Assembly: GCF_000019225.1 (NCBI RefSeq)
Contig: NC_010995.1
Coordinates: 3,666,501 to 3,730,500, forward strand
From: Cellvibrio japonicus Ueda107
GTDB lineage: Bacteria > Pseudomonadota > Gammaproteobacteria > Pseudomonadales > Cellvibrionaceae
Direction: 5' to 3'
DNA: 64,000 nucleotides
The notes under the pieces are model-generated. The model saw only the letters and a program-made list of their open reading frames with translations, had not been told where the DNA came from and searched no databases. The position numbers and the translations under genes were made by a program. Below, in pieces: positions 27,120 through 35,844 of the stretch; positions within the stretch are counted from its first letter, which is position 1; each line of letters begins with the position of its first letter.

Positions 27120-29429
27120 ATGCCAAGTCACTGCATCAAAGCCTATCGTTTGAAAAGCCTGATTGCCCTCGGAATACTGGCAGCCAGCGGTTATGCCAAT
27201 GCCGCCTGCCAGTATGTGATTACCAATGCCTGGGGCAGCGGTTTTACCGCCGCTATACGCATTACCAATGACACGGCCTCGGCCGTTAACAGTTGGCAAG
27301 TCAGTTGGTCCTATACACGCAATAGTGTGACTAATGCGTGGAATGCACAGCTAAGCGGCAATTACAGCGCAAGCAACCTCAATTGGAATGGCAATATCCA
27401 GCCAGGACAAACCGTAGAATTTGGTTTGCAAGGCTCAACCAATGGCGGTTCACTGGAAGCACCGGCTATCTCCGGCGCTCTCTGCTCAAGCAGCGCACAA
27501 AGCAGCCAACACACTATCAGCAGTTCGCTCGCCAGCAGCTCCATCCAATCCGCTACATCATCGAGCGCGTTAGCGGCGGGCAATAATATTGCACCGCTGG
27601 CCACCGCCAGCACCTCTTATGTATCGCCTTGGGAAACCCTGTCGGCAGTTAACGATAACAACACACCCGCCAACTCCAACGACAAAACCCGCGGCGCCTA
27701 TGGCAACTGGAATAACCCCAATTCCATCCAATGGGTGCAATACGATTGGCCGCAACCCTACACACTGGGTTCAACACAGATTTATTGGTTCGATGACAAC
27801 GGCGGTGTGCTGACACCGACACGCGCTTACATTGAATATTGGAACGGCAGCAGTTGGATCAACGCCGGCAATGTGCCCCTGGCCAAAAATGCCTTCAACA
27901 CCTTGGCATTGAATAATATCGTTACCAATCGCCTGCGCGTGTCCATGCTCAATACCCAGCAATCCACCGGTATTTTAGAGTGGCGCGTGTCAGGCACAGC
28001 GACGGGAGGAAGTACCTCATCCATATCATCCTCTATACCCTCCTCGTCCAGCAGTACCGTTTCCAGCAGCCTTAGCTCCAGCCGCTCGTCACAATCCTCC
28101 TCCGTGCTATCCAGTAGTGTCATCAGTTCCAGCAGTTCGCTGATCAGTTCTTCCCGTTCGTCCGTTGCCTCCAGTAGCGCCAGCAGTTCGGCACCGGCGG
28201 TATTCCCGCCCATTACCAACCAATATGAATATGAAGGCATCAATACCGGTAATGCCGTCTACAAGGACTCCAATCGCTTCCGCCTTTATTACGGCGCGGA
28301 TAACCGGCGCGGCCCCAAAGGCAATCTGGGCACCCATTCAGAGGCGGATGTCACCCGATTACTGGAACATATGGAAAAAGTGTACGACTACTTTATCGGG
28401 GAGCGCGGCTTTAAATCGCCCGCGCAATCCGTCCATGCCAGCAGGCCCGGCCTGTTCAAAATCAATCTCTATTCGGTGACCGATATCGATGCCGGTGGCT
28501 TCATGGGCTATAACGGCACAGCGGGGCTTAGTTTCCTGGTCATCCGCAGTAACTTGTTAAATGCCTACAACGTTTCCACCCATGAATTTGGCCATTCCAT
28601 CACGCTGGCGGAATATGTCTGGGTAGATAAAGCAAGAACCGGTGCCTGGTGGGAAACCACAGCGGAATGGTTTGCCGATACCTTTATGGGCCCTATCACC
28701 AATAGCACCAACTTTGATGCAAACTCACTGCATGCCGACTCGCGCCTGAGCATTGTGCACAGAAATAATTTGTATCAAGCCTGGCCCTTTATGACCTATC
28801 TCACCAGCAACCCGGATAATTATCCCGGCCTGGGCCGCGACGCCGTCCGCAACCTGATTCGCCAGCACCAGGGCCAGGAAACACCACTGCACAGCCTGGC
28901 CAGGCTGACGCAACCGGTATCGATCCAAACACTGGTGGGGCGCTATCGCGCACGCATGGCCTATGCCGATATCGGCCATCCTTTAGCACAGCAGCGACTC
29001 TTCAGCGCACAGCGGGATGCCAGTTTCCGCGCCCGGGCCTATCGCAACCTGGAGGCGGTTGATTCCTCAACTTACCGCGTCCTGGCAACGCGTCGGCCAC
29101 AATACACCGGCAGCAATATCACTCCCTTGCAGGCAACCGGCAGCGGCCTGATCAGTATCCAGGTTACCAACCTGGGCAATGGTTTAAACGACAGTAATTT
29201 CACCGCGACGGTTGCGATCAAGGCAGCGAACAACAGTGTCCGTTATGTCGACCTTGCGAATGGCAGCGGGAATTTCCAGCTGTCCTCCGGCGAAGAGGCA
29301 AGCCTGGTGGTCACCAATACACCGGATAACCTGTACCTGTACAACGCCTTTGACAGCACAGACACCAGTCCGGAATCTATTGGACTGAATTACCAGGTGC
29401 AAATCCTCGGGGCACGGCCGCGGGATTAA
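27120..29429 (+). CDS. Secreted CBM2 protein with HExxH metallopeptidase-like module (paralogue B)
   Basis: A 769-residue secreted protein with the same front end as its upstream neighbour: signal peptide (ends YANA, about residue 29), CBM2, the same discoidin-like domain, and a long Ser-rich linker. The C-terminal module differs in sequence from paralogue A but also has a zinc motif, HEFGH at residues 488-492, and AWWETTAEWF with Glu512 nineteen residues after the second His, as in gluzincins. A beta-rich tail ends the protein. It may belong to the DUF6055 group (uncertain). I chose the ATG at 27120 because AAAGGAG lies 8 bp upstream. Confidence 0.82.
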   Translation: MPSHCIKAYRLKSLIALGILAASGYANAACQYVITNAWGSGFTAAIRITNDTASAVNSWQVSWSYTRNSVTNAWNAQLSGNYSASNLNWNGNIQPGQTVEFGLQGSTNGGSLEAPAISGALCSSSAQSSQHTISSSLASSSIQSATSSSALAAGNNIAPLATASTSYVSPWETLSAVNDNNTPANSNDKTRGAYGNWNNPNSIQWVQYDWPQPYTLGSTQIYWFDDNGGVLTPTRAYIEYWNGSSWINAGNVPLAKNAFNTLALNNIVTNRLRVSMLNTQQSTGILEWRVSGTATGGSTSSISSSIPSSSSSTVSSSLSSSRSSQSSSVLSSSVISSSSSLISSSRSSVASSSASSSAPAVFPPITNQYEYEGINTGNAVYKDSNRFRLYYGADNRRGPKGNLGTHSEADVTRLLEHMEKVYDYFIGERGFKSPAQSVHASRPGLFKINLYSVTDIDAGGFMGYNGTAGLSFLVIRSNLLNAYNVSTHEFGHSITLAEYVWVDKARTGAWWETTAEWFADTFMGPITNSTNFDANSLHADSRLSIVHRNNLYQAWPFMTYLTSNPDNYPGLGRDAVRNLIRQHQGQETPLHSLARLTQPVSIQTLVGRYRARMAYADIGHPLAQQRLFSAQRDASFRARAYRNLEAVDSSTYRVLATRRPQYTGSNITPLQATGSGLISIQVTNLGNGLNDSNFTATVAIKAANNSVRYVDLANGSGNFQLSSGEEASLVVTNTPDNLYLYNAFDSTDTSPESIGLNYQVQILGARPRD
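27585..28009 (+). repeat. Discoidin-like domain coding repeat, copy 2
   Basis: Partner of 24956-25380. The region coding from the GSSWINAGNVPLAKNAF stretch to the end of the domain is almost unchanged, while the flanking catalytic modules are unrelated at the sequence level. Confidence 0.88.
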
Positions 29430-29442
29430 CACACAAGCATCT

Positions 29443-29480
29443 GCTCACTGCTGCACACCTTGCAGCAGTGAGCCATTGTT
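29443..29480. terminator. Long hairpin between convergent genes
   Basis: A perfect 13-bp stem GCTCACTGCTGCA/TGCAGCAGTGAGC with loop CACCT separates the CBM2 protein gene from the convergent lipase gene. Only a weak T tract (CATTGTTTATT) follows, so termination is likely but not certain. Confidence 0.7.
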
Positions 29481-29542
29481 TATTCACTAGGGAATTTTGA
29501 AGTTGGGCAAAACCATAGCGTGCAGTCCTCTTTAGAAAAGAA

Positions 29543-30559
29543 TCACACAAGCTGCGCCAGAATACGTTTCACATCCTGACGCGATTTTGCCAACTCCAGT
29601 TCGGTGGCACTGGTTGATGGATCAACACTCTCCATCTGCCAGGAATCGTGTTCACTGTCCGGGAATGTCCCTGTCCACACCTGCGGATTGTTCACCGTCG
29701 CACGACTGACCACATACATATAATTACTCAGCGCATGCCATGCCAATACCAGCGCGGGCAAATCCACATGGATACCGGTCACGTTAAACGCCACCGGAAA
29801 CACCTGGCCCACGTCCTGGAAATCAAAGGGCCAATTCTGCGGCGGCACCTTGGGCACCAAATCAAAAGAGTTGCGCACACAAATCGTACGGTTTAACAAG
29901 CCATAGGTTTGATCGTAAGTGGATTGCCACTTGCTCTGGCCAACACGCGGGCTGGCGAAATTAATATTCGCCACCGCGATATCAGGCCGGCTAACTGCCA
30001 CATCCATGGTAAATAACGTGGCCAGTGCCGCACCCAGGCTATGCCCGGTAATCAGGATCTGCCCCGGTGGTGTTGGCAAGGTTTGGATAATCTCGAATAA
30101 CTGCGCCTGCATGGAGGCTGTCATGGTGTCGTTCTTGGTGGCATAGACTTTATTGAATCCATCGGCCACATGCACATCATCGGGAAAGTTGCCGGGATTT
30201 TTATAGGGCACAAACACTGCAGGCGCCGCAGACTCCAGGTCGAGCAACATATCGTATACCGACGATGTCCCACGAAATGCAAACACATACACATCCGCCT
30301 GCTCCGACCACTGGAAAATCACACCATAGCGCTCTTCATCGCCCAGGCCCCAGGCAACATCGTCAAAACCGGTAAAACGCTGCACAAAGTTAAAGGTACC
30401 GATCGGGAAGGGAATCGCCGCCGGTGTGTAGGCAGGATTATTGCGATTGGCATAATCATCATAAGCCGCACGGGACGCAGCGCCCAATAACACGGCAATA
30501 TCAGGATCGAGATACACATGGCCGGATGTATCCCTGGTCATGTTAATAGGTAAATTCAT
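29543..30559 (-). CDS. Class 3 lipase-like alpha/beta hydrolase
   Basis: A 338-residue hydrolase of the fungal-type class 3 lipase family. The nucleophile elbow GHSLGAA lies near residue 168, preceded by the family's VFAFRGTSS oxyanion segment near residue 95 and followed by NFASPRVG, another lipase-3 mark. The catalytic His is probably in GIHVDLPA. No signal peptide is seen. The ATG at 30559 has a GGAG ribosome site; an ATG 39 bp upstream does not. Monocistronic and divergent from the beta-lactamase gene. Confidence 0.85.
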   Translation of the reverse strand: MNLPINMTRDTSGHVYLDPDIAVLLGAASRAAYDDYANRNNPAYTPAAIPFPIGTFNFVQRFTGFDDVAWGLGDEERYGVIFQWSEQADVYVFAFRGTSSVYDMLLDLESAAPAVFVPYKNPGNFPDDVHVADGFNKVYATKNDTMTASMQAQLFEIIQTLPTPPGQILITGHSLGAALATLFTMDVAVSRPDIAVANINFASPRVGQSKWQSTYDQTYGLLNRTICVRNSFDLVPKVPPQNWPFDFQDVGQVFPVAFNVTGIHVDLPALVLAWHALSNYMYVVSRATVNNPQVWTGTFPDSEHDSWQMESVDPSTSATELELAKSRQDVKRILAQLV

Positions 30560-30760
30560 GGTTTGCTCCTTCAGCAAATAAAAGGGGATTTGCGCCATTC
30601 ACCGGCACCCACAAAAGGCGCGCGGCAAACTCCAGTATAGGGACAAATAAAGCATCGCCCATTACAAACAATTACTGGTATTTGAATCCGACTGCCAAGC
30701 CAACTAGAGTAGAGGCACACACCAATAACACTCATCCCATAGACAGCCGATATACCGCCT

Positions 30761-31639
30761 ATGCCTTGTACCCGCCGCACACTGCTAAAAACACTCACCG
30801 CCAGTGCCATCGCCAGCCAAAGCAGTTGGCTGCTCGGTTGCACCCGCACACAACTCGAAACACCGTTCCAATCACTGGAGCAACAACACCGGGGCCGACT
30901 CGGTATCGCCGCACTGGATACACACACCGGAAAACGCATCGCCTATCGCGCGCTTGAATGCTTCGCCATGTGCAGCACCTTTAAAGTGATACTGGCAGGC
31001 GCCATCCTGGCACAAAGCACGCAACAAAAAGGACTCCTGGACAAACGCATTCATTACACCGCCCAAGACCTGGTGCCCTACTCACCGATCACCGAACAAC
31101 ACCTGCACACCGGTATGACACTGGGCGAACTCTGCACAGCAAGCCTGCAATACAGTGACAACACCGCCGCCAACCTGCTCATGCACCAACTCGGCGGCCC
31201 GCAAGCCGTCACTGCCTACGCACGCACACTGGGCGATAACGACTTCCAACTCGAACGCTGGGAAACCGCACTCAACAGCGCCATCCCCGGCGACAAACGC
31301 GACACCACCACACCCCAGGCCATGCTCCACAGCCTGCAACAACTCACCCTGGGCAATGCACTAGCGTCCCAAGCGCAAACTCAACTAATCACCTGGATGA
31401 AAGGCAACACCACCGGCAACAAACGCATTCGCAAAGCCCTCCCCCAAGGCTGGCAAGCCGGCGACAAGACCGGCTCCGGCGACTACGGCACCAGCAACGA
31501 CATCGCCATCCTGTTCCCACCAAAACGCAAACCCATTCTGCTAGCAATCTACTTCACCCAACCCACACAGGATGCGCCCTGGAATAACGATGTCATTGTC
31601 GAGGCAAGCCGGTTAGTACTTCAATTGCTGGAAGTTTGA
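30761..31639 (+). CDS. bla: Class A beta-lactamase, Tat-exported, possible lipoprotein
   Basis: A 292-residue serine beta-lactamase resembling L2 of Stenotrophomonas. All catalytic motifs are present: Ser72-x-x-Lys75 in CSTFK, YSDN (SDN loop), the omega-loop Glu in RWETALN, and KTG in GDKTGSGDYG. The N-terminus has twin arginines (CTRRTLLKTL) and a lipobox-like LLGC with Cys27, so it may be exported folded by Tat and then lipidated in the periplasm or outer membrane (inference). There is a Cys just before the catalytic Ser, as in L2. No AmpR-type regulator is adjacent and no ribosome site is obvious. Confidence 0.92.
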   Translation: MPCTRRTLLKTLTASAIASQSSWLLGCTRTQLETPFQSLEQQHRGRLGIAALDTHTGKRIAYRALECFAMCSTFKVILAGAILAQSTQQKGLLDKRIHYTAQDLVPYSPITEQHLHTGMTLGELCTASLQYSDNTAANLLMHQLGGPQAVTAYARTLGDNDFQLERWETALNSAIPGDKRDTTTPQAMLHSLQQLTLGNALASQAQTQLITWMKGNTTGNKRIRKALPQGWQAGDKTGSGDYGTSNDIAILFPPKRKPILLAIYFTQPTQDAPWNNDVIVEASRLVLQLLEV

Positions 31640-31843
31640 TACAACGGAAAGCCCTGGTAATTGTTGTGATGGTTTACTTTTTTGTAATTGGGTGTAATTT
31701 GGATGGGGAGTTGTGAGGGATATATTGAGGCGGGGAACCCATCCTGCTATCGCTGAATAAATTAAACTAATATTCTCTTTTAACCAAAATCAGATTGCTC
31801 TAACACACAGACAACACCATAAAAATCATAACAGGAACCAACA

Positions 31844-32836
31844 ATGATTCGCCTATCAGCTGTACTCAGCATTCTACTAATCATCACCAGCAGCACATTC
31901 GCCAGCCCACTAACAGAAAACCCCTCAAGTTGCTTTACCGGCAAATATGAAACCAGGGAAACCTACCTGACCGCGATGCAAAAAGTGATGAAGGGTGAAG
32001 TCAACAAAGACCAAAAAGAAAAAATAGCGGCACGGTATGCACATTGGAAGAAGGTTGATAGCGATAAGGTTTCCTGTCAGTTTTTTACGTATAGGGTTGA
32101 TGATATTCCGGTGACCGGTTTTATCCTTAAGCCGAGGGATATGAAAGAGGCGGATTTGCTGCCGGTTATTTTTAACCGTGGCGGTAATGCTGATAATGCG
32201 ATTGAAACACCCTACCTGTATGACAAGCTGGCGCCCCTGGCCCGCAAAGGTTTTTTGGTGGTGGGCAGTTTTTATCGCGGTGCGAAAATTAATGGGGTAG
32301 CAAGTCGCTATCGGTTGGCAGACCAATTCGGGGGCGAGGATGTTAATGATGTGCTTCAACTGATACCGATCATCGATAGTATTGACGGTGTAAAGGGAAA
32401 GCGCATTGGTATGTGGGGAATTAGTCGCGGTGGTTTTATGGCTTTTTTGGCGGCGAAAAAGTCGGATCGTTTTTCCGCTATTGTTGCCGACTCTGCGCCG
32501 GTGGATTTAGTGGCAGAAGCAGAATCCACTACGCGCATGGATAGTGTTTTTGAAACATGGATTCCCCGTTTTAAAGAGCACAGGGAAGTCGAACTGAAAA
32601 AAAGATCGGTACGCTATTGGTATAAGGAGCTCAACCAAATCCCGCTGCTGATAGTACATGGGTCAAATGATAAGCAGGTATCTCCGCTCAATATCCTTGC
32701 ATTTGCCCAGCAATTACAACAATCCGGATACCCTTACGAATTGATGATATATCACGCAGGCGAACACGGGCTGCGGGGATTTGAATCTGATGTCAACACC
32801 AGGGTAGCAAATTGGTTTAAAAAATATGCACACTAA
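31844..32836 (+). CDS. Secreted S9-like alpha/beta hydrolase
   Basis: A 330-residue exported hydrolase of the prolyl-oligopeptidase-like group. The signal peptide ends near residue 21 (TFA-SP). The nucleophile lies in WGISRGGF near residue 190, the acid in HGSNDKQV and the base in AGEHGL near the end, forming a complete triad in the usual order. FNRGGN supplies the oxyanion loop. It lacks the beta-propeller of true S9 peptidases, so it may be an esterase rather than a peptidase. AGGAA ribosome site. A single gene, more AT-rich than its neighbours. Confidence 0.8.
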   Translation: MIRLSAVLSILLIITSSTFASPLTENPSSCFTGKYETRETYLTAMQKVMKGEVNKDQKEKIAARYAHWKKVDSDKVSCQFFTYRVDDIPVTGFILKPRDMKEADLLPVIFNRGGNADNAIETPYLYDKLAPLARKGFLVVGSFYRGAKINGVASRYRLADQFGGEDVNDVLQLIPIIDSIDGVKGKRIGMWGISRGGFMAFLAAKKSDRFSAIVADSAPVDLVAEAESTTRMDSVFETWIPRFKEHREVELKKRSVRYWYKELNQIPLLIVHGSNDKQVSPLNILAFAQQLQQSGYPYELMIYHAGEHGLRGFESDVNTRVANWFKKYAH

Positions 32837-32846
32837 ACCTGTGCAC

Positions 32847-33149
32847 CTACACATAATCCGTTAGCGCTACCCAACCGCGGATTTCGCTGTTGTACACAAA
32901 AGCCATGCCCAGGTTTTTGATATAGCGGGCATCGCCCGATGCGGGAGGTTCGTACTCTTCCAGTCCCTCCAGCGCCAGGCTGGTATCCAGCGGCGGTTTC
33001 CACGCTAATGGCTGAGGGCTGTCGGGCATATGCAACTCTGCATCTGACCATACCAAGCCATCGCGCTCTACGGGCGATGCGCTGGCAAAGTTTGCCGGAA
33101 TAAAGACAGCGGACGTTCCCGCCATTTTTTTGTAAGACCGCTCCCGCAT
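32847..33149 (-). CDS. Small protein of unknown function
   Basis: A 100-residue soluble protein with no signal peptide or membrane segment and no family I recognise. GGGGA lies 9 bp before the ATG; a second in-frame ATG 24 bp on is possible. It follows another small unknown gene and an esterase gene on the same strand, about 100 bp apart, and may share their transcript. The sequence is Pro- and acidic-rich in the middle and ends with conserved-looking GMAFVYNSEIRGWVALTD. Confidence 0.6.
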   Translation of the reverse strand: MRERSYKKMAGTSAVFIPANFASASPVERDGLVWSDAELHMPDSPQPLAWKPPLDTSLALEGLEEYEPPASGDARYIKNLGMAFVYNSEIRGWVALTDYV

Positions 33150-33250
33150 AGCTGCTTTCCCCTATGACTTATCGAGGTTGCCATTAAAGCAGCTGGTTAT
33201 GGACAGGTATTGATGTGGGTCAAACGTTGTTTACCTTGCCAGAAGCCATT

Positions 33251-33568
33251 TCAAAAATCATCAATGACACGAGCGCGGCGAATCAGTGCTGTCGCGATGG
33301 GAGTAGCCAGGTTGATGTCGACACCCTCGACCATGGTCAGGGTGATCCAATAGGTTGTGCGCTGTTTTTTTAACAGGAAATAGACCTGCTGGTCTGCGCT
33401 TTGGTATTGATAGGCACGGAACCACACTGTGTCATTAACGCGGGTGGAAAAGCTTCCCATTTGGCCGAGGGTGAATTCGCCACTGCTGCTGCGCTTGCGG
33501 ATTTCACTTTCGAGTCGCTTCCAGAGTACGGCATTTTTCTCCCAGGTTTTCACCCGGGTTGCCGCCAT
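33251..33568 (-). CDS. Small protein of unknown function
   Basis: A 105-residue soluble protein whose function I cannot assign. It begins 50 bp after the stop of the esterase gene on the same strand. The frame stays open upstream of the ATG to about 33612 and reads NVIAGEISGEPGYF, which looks coding but has no ATG, GTG or TTG start. So either the ATG at 33568 is correct or the true start uses a rare codon, or the 5' end is damaged. Confidence 0.55.
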   Translation of the reverse strand: MAATRVKTWEKNAVLWKRLESEIRKRSSSGEFTLGQMGSFSTRVNDTVWFRAYQYQSADQQVYFLLKKQRTTYWITLTMVEGVDINLATPIATALIRRARVIDDF

Positions 33569-33620
33569 AAAATAACCCGGTTCACCGCTTATCTCTCCGG
33601 CGATGACATTACTTCAGGTA

Positions 33621-34613
33621 TCAGGGTTTGAACTGCTCGTCCAGAAACGCAACGACCACACGGGCGGCGGGCTTGATCCAGGGCTCATAGAGCCAGAAGG
33701 TATGCGGGGTATCCGGCAGGGTAACGACCCGGCTGGAAATACCATAGATTTTCATTTTGGCGACCATCTCATCGCGACCGACATGGAAGCGCTCCTGCGC
33801 GCTGTTCAGGAACAGGATGGGCGGGCTGCCCTCCCCGACATAATAGGTGGGCGAGGCATCGTGCCACAGGTCGCGCTTTTCCGCATAGCTGCCGCCAAAC
33901 CAGGAGCCGGCCGATGAGCGCCCCTTGCCGGGTACGTCTTCATGCTTGCGCGCTTCGGCAGAGGTAAAGTCGGACAGGCCATCGATATTGAGGATCAACT
34001 GCACAGCGCTGGAAACCGAGCTGCCTTTAGCTTGCGGATCGAACCGGGCCAGGCCATTGGTCATGCCTGTCAGGCTGGCAATTTGCCCGCCCGCCGAGGA
34101 GCCGCCGACAGCAATACGCGCCGGATCAACCCGATACTCAGTGGCGTTGCTGCGCAACCAGCGGATGGCTGCTTTCACGTCATAGACCGCCGCGGGGTAT
34201 TGCGCTTCCGGTGCTAACCGGTAGGTGATGGTAGCAGCCACATAACCCGCCCTGGCCAATTCGATGGCCATGGGTGTCAGGTGGGTTCGATAGCCTGAGC
34301 GCCAACCGCCGCAATGGACCAGGATGACACCGGGTACCGGTGCATTGCCGGTGTTCTCCGCCAGTACCCTGGGCATATACAGGTCCAACTGCAATTCGCG
34401 CGCACCATAGCGCACATAGGTAATGTTTTTTTTCTCAACCACCTCAGCAGGCACAGCAGTACTGGCAATCTGAATAGCCGGAAAGTTTTTCACATCCTGT
34501 GCAAACCGGTTTTCCACCGTGTAGGTATTTTCATAAGGTGGTGACGATAGGGATGAACAGGCTAAGAGGCCAGTCATCACCACAGCAATAGCCATTAAAG
34601 CAATTGGTTTCAT
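33621..34613 (-). CDS. Lipoprotein esterase of the alpha/beta hydrolase fold
   Basis: A 330-residue esterase resembling BD-FAE and hormone-sensitive-lipase-type acyl esterases. A lipobox LLAC at about Cys19 predicts an outer-membrane or periplasmic lipoprotein. The oxyanion segment is VHCGGWRSG (HGG variant with Cys), the nucleophile GGSSAGGQ near residue 165, and the base in DTPHTF. The acid position (LNSAQERF) is less typical. A decayed pectinesterase lies just upstream on the same strand, so it may deacetylate pectin or xylan fragments (inference). I prefer the ATG at 34613 over 34625 because it fits the signal peptide. Confidence 0.8.
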   Translation of the reverse strand: MKPIALMAIAVVMTGLLACSSLSSPPYENTYTVENRFAQDVKNFPAIQIASTAVPAEVVEKKNITYVRYGARELQLDLYMPRVLAENTGNAPVPGVILVHCGGWRSGYRTHLTPMAIELARAGYVAATITYRLAPEAQYPAAVYDVKAAIRWLRSNATEYRVDPARIAVGGSSAGGQIASLTGMTNGLARFDPQAKGSSVSSAVQLILNIDGLSDFTSAEARKHEDVPGKGRSSAGSWFGGSYAEKRDLWHDASPTYYVGEGSPPILFLNSAQERFHVGRDEMVAKMKIYGISSRVVTLPDTPHTFWLYEPWIKPAARVVVAFLDEQFKP

Positions 34614-34679
34614 GGCGTAACCCATTTAAAGAATACGAAAGTTAAGCAGCGGGCAATATCAGTCTAACCGTTCTTACCT

Positions 34680-35036
34680 TTAGCGCGGAGGTTGCCAATC
34701 TCCAAAAATCCTGTCCAGTGAATAGTGCGCCAGCTGCACCTCCGTCAACTGGGGTCGCTGAGGATTAATGAGGGCACCTGGGCCCCGGCTTTGGTATTCA
34801 AAAAAGCGTGATTCTTCCGGGGTAAAGATTCGGCTTTTGCTGCCGTCGCGCGCTGTGCCCACCATACTCGACCAGCCCTGGGCCTTGATATGGCGATCCA
34901 TAAAAGTGCGGATGAAGACTGCCTTACCGATAGCGTCCGGGTCAGCGTAGCGGCCATCGGCGCGATAACCACGGGAATTACCGGCGTAGGCATCAAAATA
35001 AATGCGGGAAAACCAAAGAGAAAAGTAGTCGAACCA
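34680..35036 (-). pseudogene. Pectinesterase (CE8) C-terminal remnant
   Basis: The frame between a TAA at 35037-35039 and the TAA ending at 34680 encodes about 118 residues that look like the end of a pectin methylesterase: FSRIYFDAYAG, then KAVFIRTFMDRHIKAQGW, EYQSRGPGALINPQRPQL and a final YSLDRIFGDW. The catalytic domain with its Asp residues is missing upstream; only noncoding DNA and the orn terminator lie there. So this is a truncated remnant, not a working enzyme. The esterase gene follows on the same strand. Confidence 0.72.
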
Positions 35037-35131
35037 TTATTCGCATCGGAACGCGCTCCGTTTTTTTTATTGAAGACAGGAAGGGAGAGAGATTGACGAC
35101 CGGGGGAGGAAAATCCGCTATCAGCACCCAT

Positions 35132-35154
35132 AAAAAAAGCGACCTAACAGTCGC
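35132..35154 (-). terminator. Intrinsic terminator of orn
   Basis: Read on the minus strand: GCGAC, loop TGTTAG, GTCGC, then TTTTTTT. It lies just after the orn stop codon. Confidence 0.85.
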
Positions 35155-35176
35155 CTTTGCAATACGTCAAACAGCA

Positions 35177-35734
35177 TTAATCCATCTTGAAGAAAGTCGC
35201 CCGATAATGCTTCAACTCGTCAATCGAATCGCGAATATCATCCAGCGCCAAATGCGCACCGGATTTTTTCACGCCGGCCATCACATCCGGCCGCCAGCGG
35301 CGCGCAAGCTCTTTTACCGTACTGACATCCAGGTTGCGATAGTGGAAGTAGTTTTCCAGCCTGGGCATACCGCGCACTAAAAAGCGGCGGTCCTGGCAGA
35401 TGGAATTCCCACAAATGGGGCTTTTGCCCTTGGGTACCCATTGCTCCAGGAAGGCAATGGTCGCGGCCTCGGCCTGTTCGATACTGACCTGGCTATCGCG
35501 CACGCGCTGGGTGAGGCCGGATTTGCCGTGCTGGTTGGTGTTCCACTCATCCATATTGAGCATGATGCTGTCGGGTTGGTGGATGGCGAATACGGGGCCT
35601 TCGGCGAGGATGTTGAGGTGGGCGTCAGTGACAATGGTGGCTATTTCGATGATCACATCCTTATCCGGGTCCAGGCCGGTCATTTCCAGGTCGATCCAGA
35701 TCAGGTTGTTCTCATTCGGGGCGCTTGTGGTCAT
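35177..35734 (-). CDS. orn: Oligoribonuclease
   Basis: Orn degrades 2-5 nt RNAs, including pGpG from c-di-GMP breakdown, to mononucleotides in the cytoplasm. The 185-residue product is a full-length DEDDh exonuclease: WIDLEMTGLD (residues 13-22) gives the first acidic pair, CGNSICQDRRFL the middle Asp and KSGAHLALDDIRDS the His/Asp end. GAGGA ribosome site. It is divergent from rsgA, as in E. coli and Pseudomonas. Confidence 0.97.
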   Translation of the reverse strand: MTTSAPNENNLIWIDLEMTGLDPDKDVIIEIATIVTDAHLNILAEGPVFAIHQPDSIMLNMDEWNTNQHGKSGLTQRVRDSQVSIEQAEAATIAFLEQWVPKGKSPICGNSICQDRRFLVRGMPRLENYFHYRNLDVSTVKELARRWRPDVMAGVKKSGAHLALDDIRDSIDELKHYRATFFKMD

Positions 35735-35844
35735 GGGAAAATCCTCGTTAAATCAGGCACAATGCTTGCCAGCCTAAACCATAACCCCGCCTCTGGCCAA
35801 TTTGAGATTGCGCCTCGGCCATTTCGGGATTGATTGACTCACCC

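Noticed and set aside
34745..35131. A 128-codon minus-strand frame overlapping the pectinesterase remnant
   Set aside because: Its sequence is not protein-like, and the overlapping frame shows pectinesterase C-terminal motifs.
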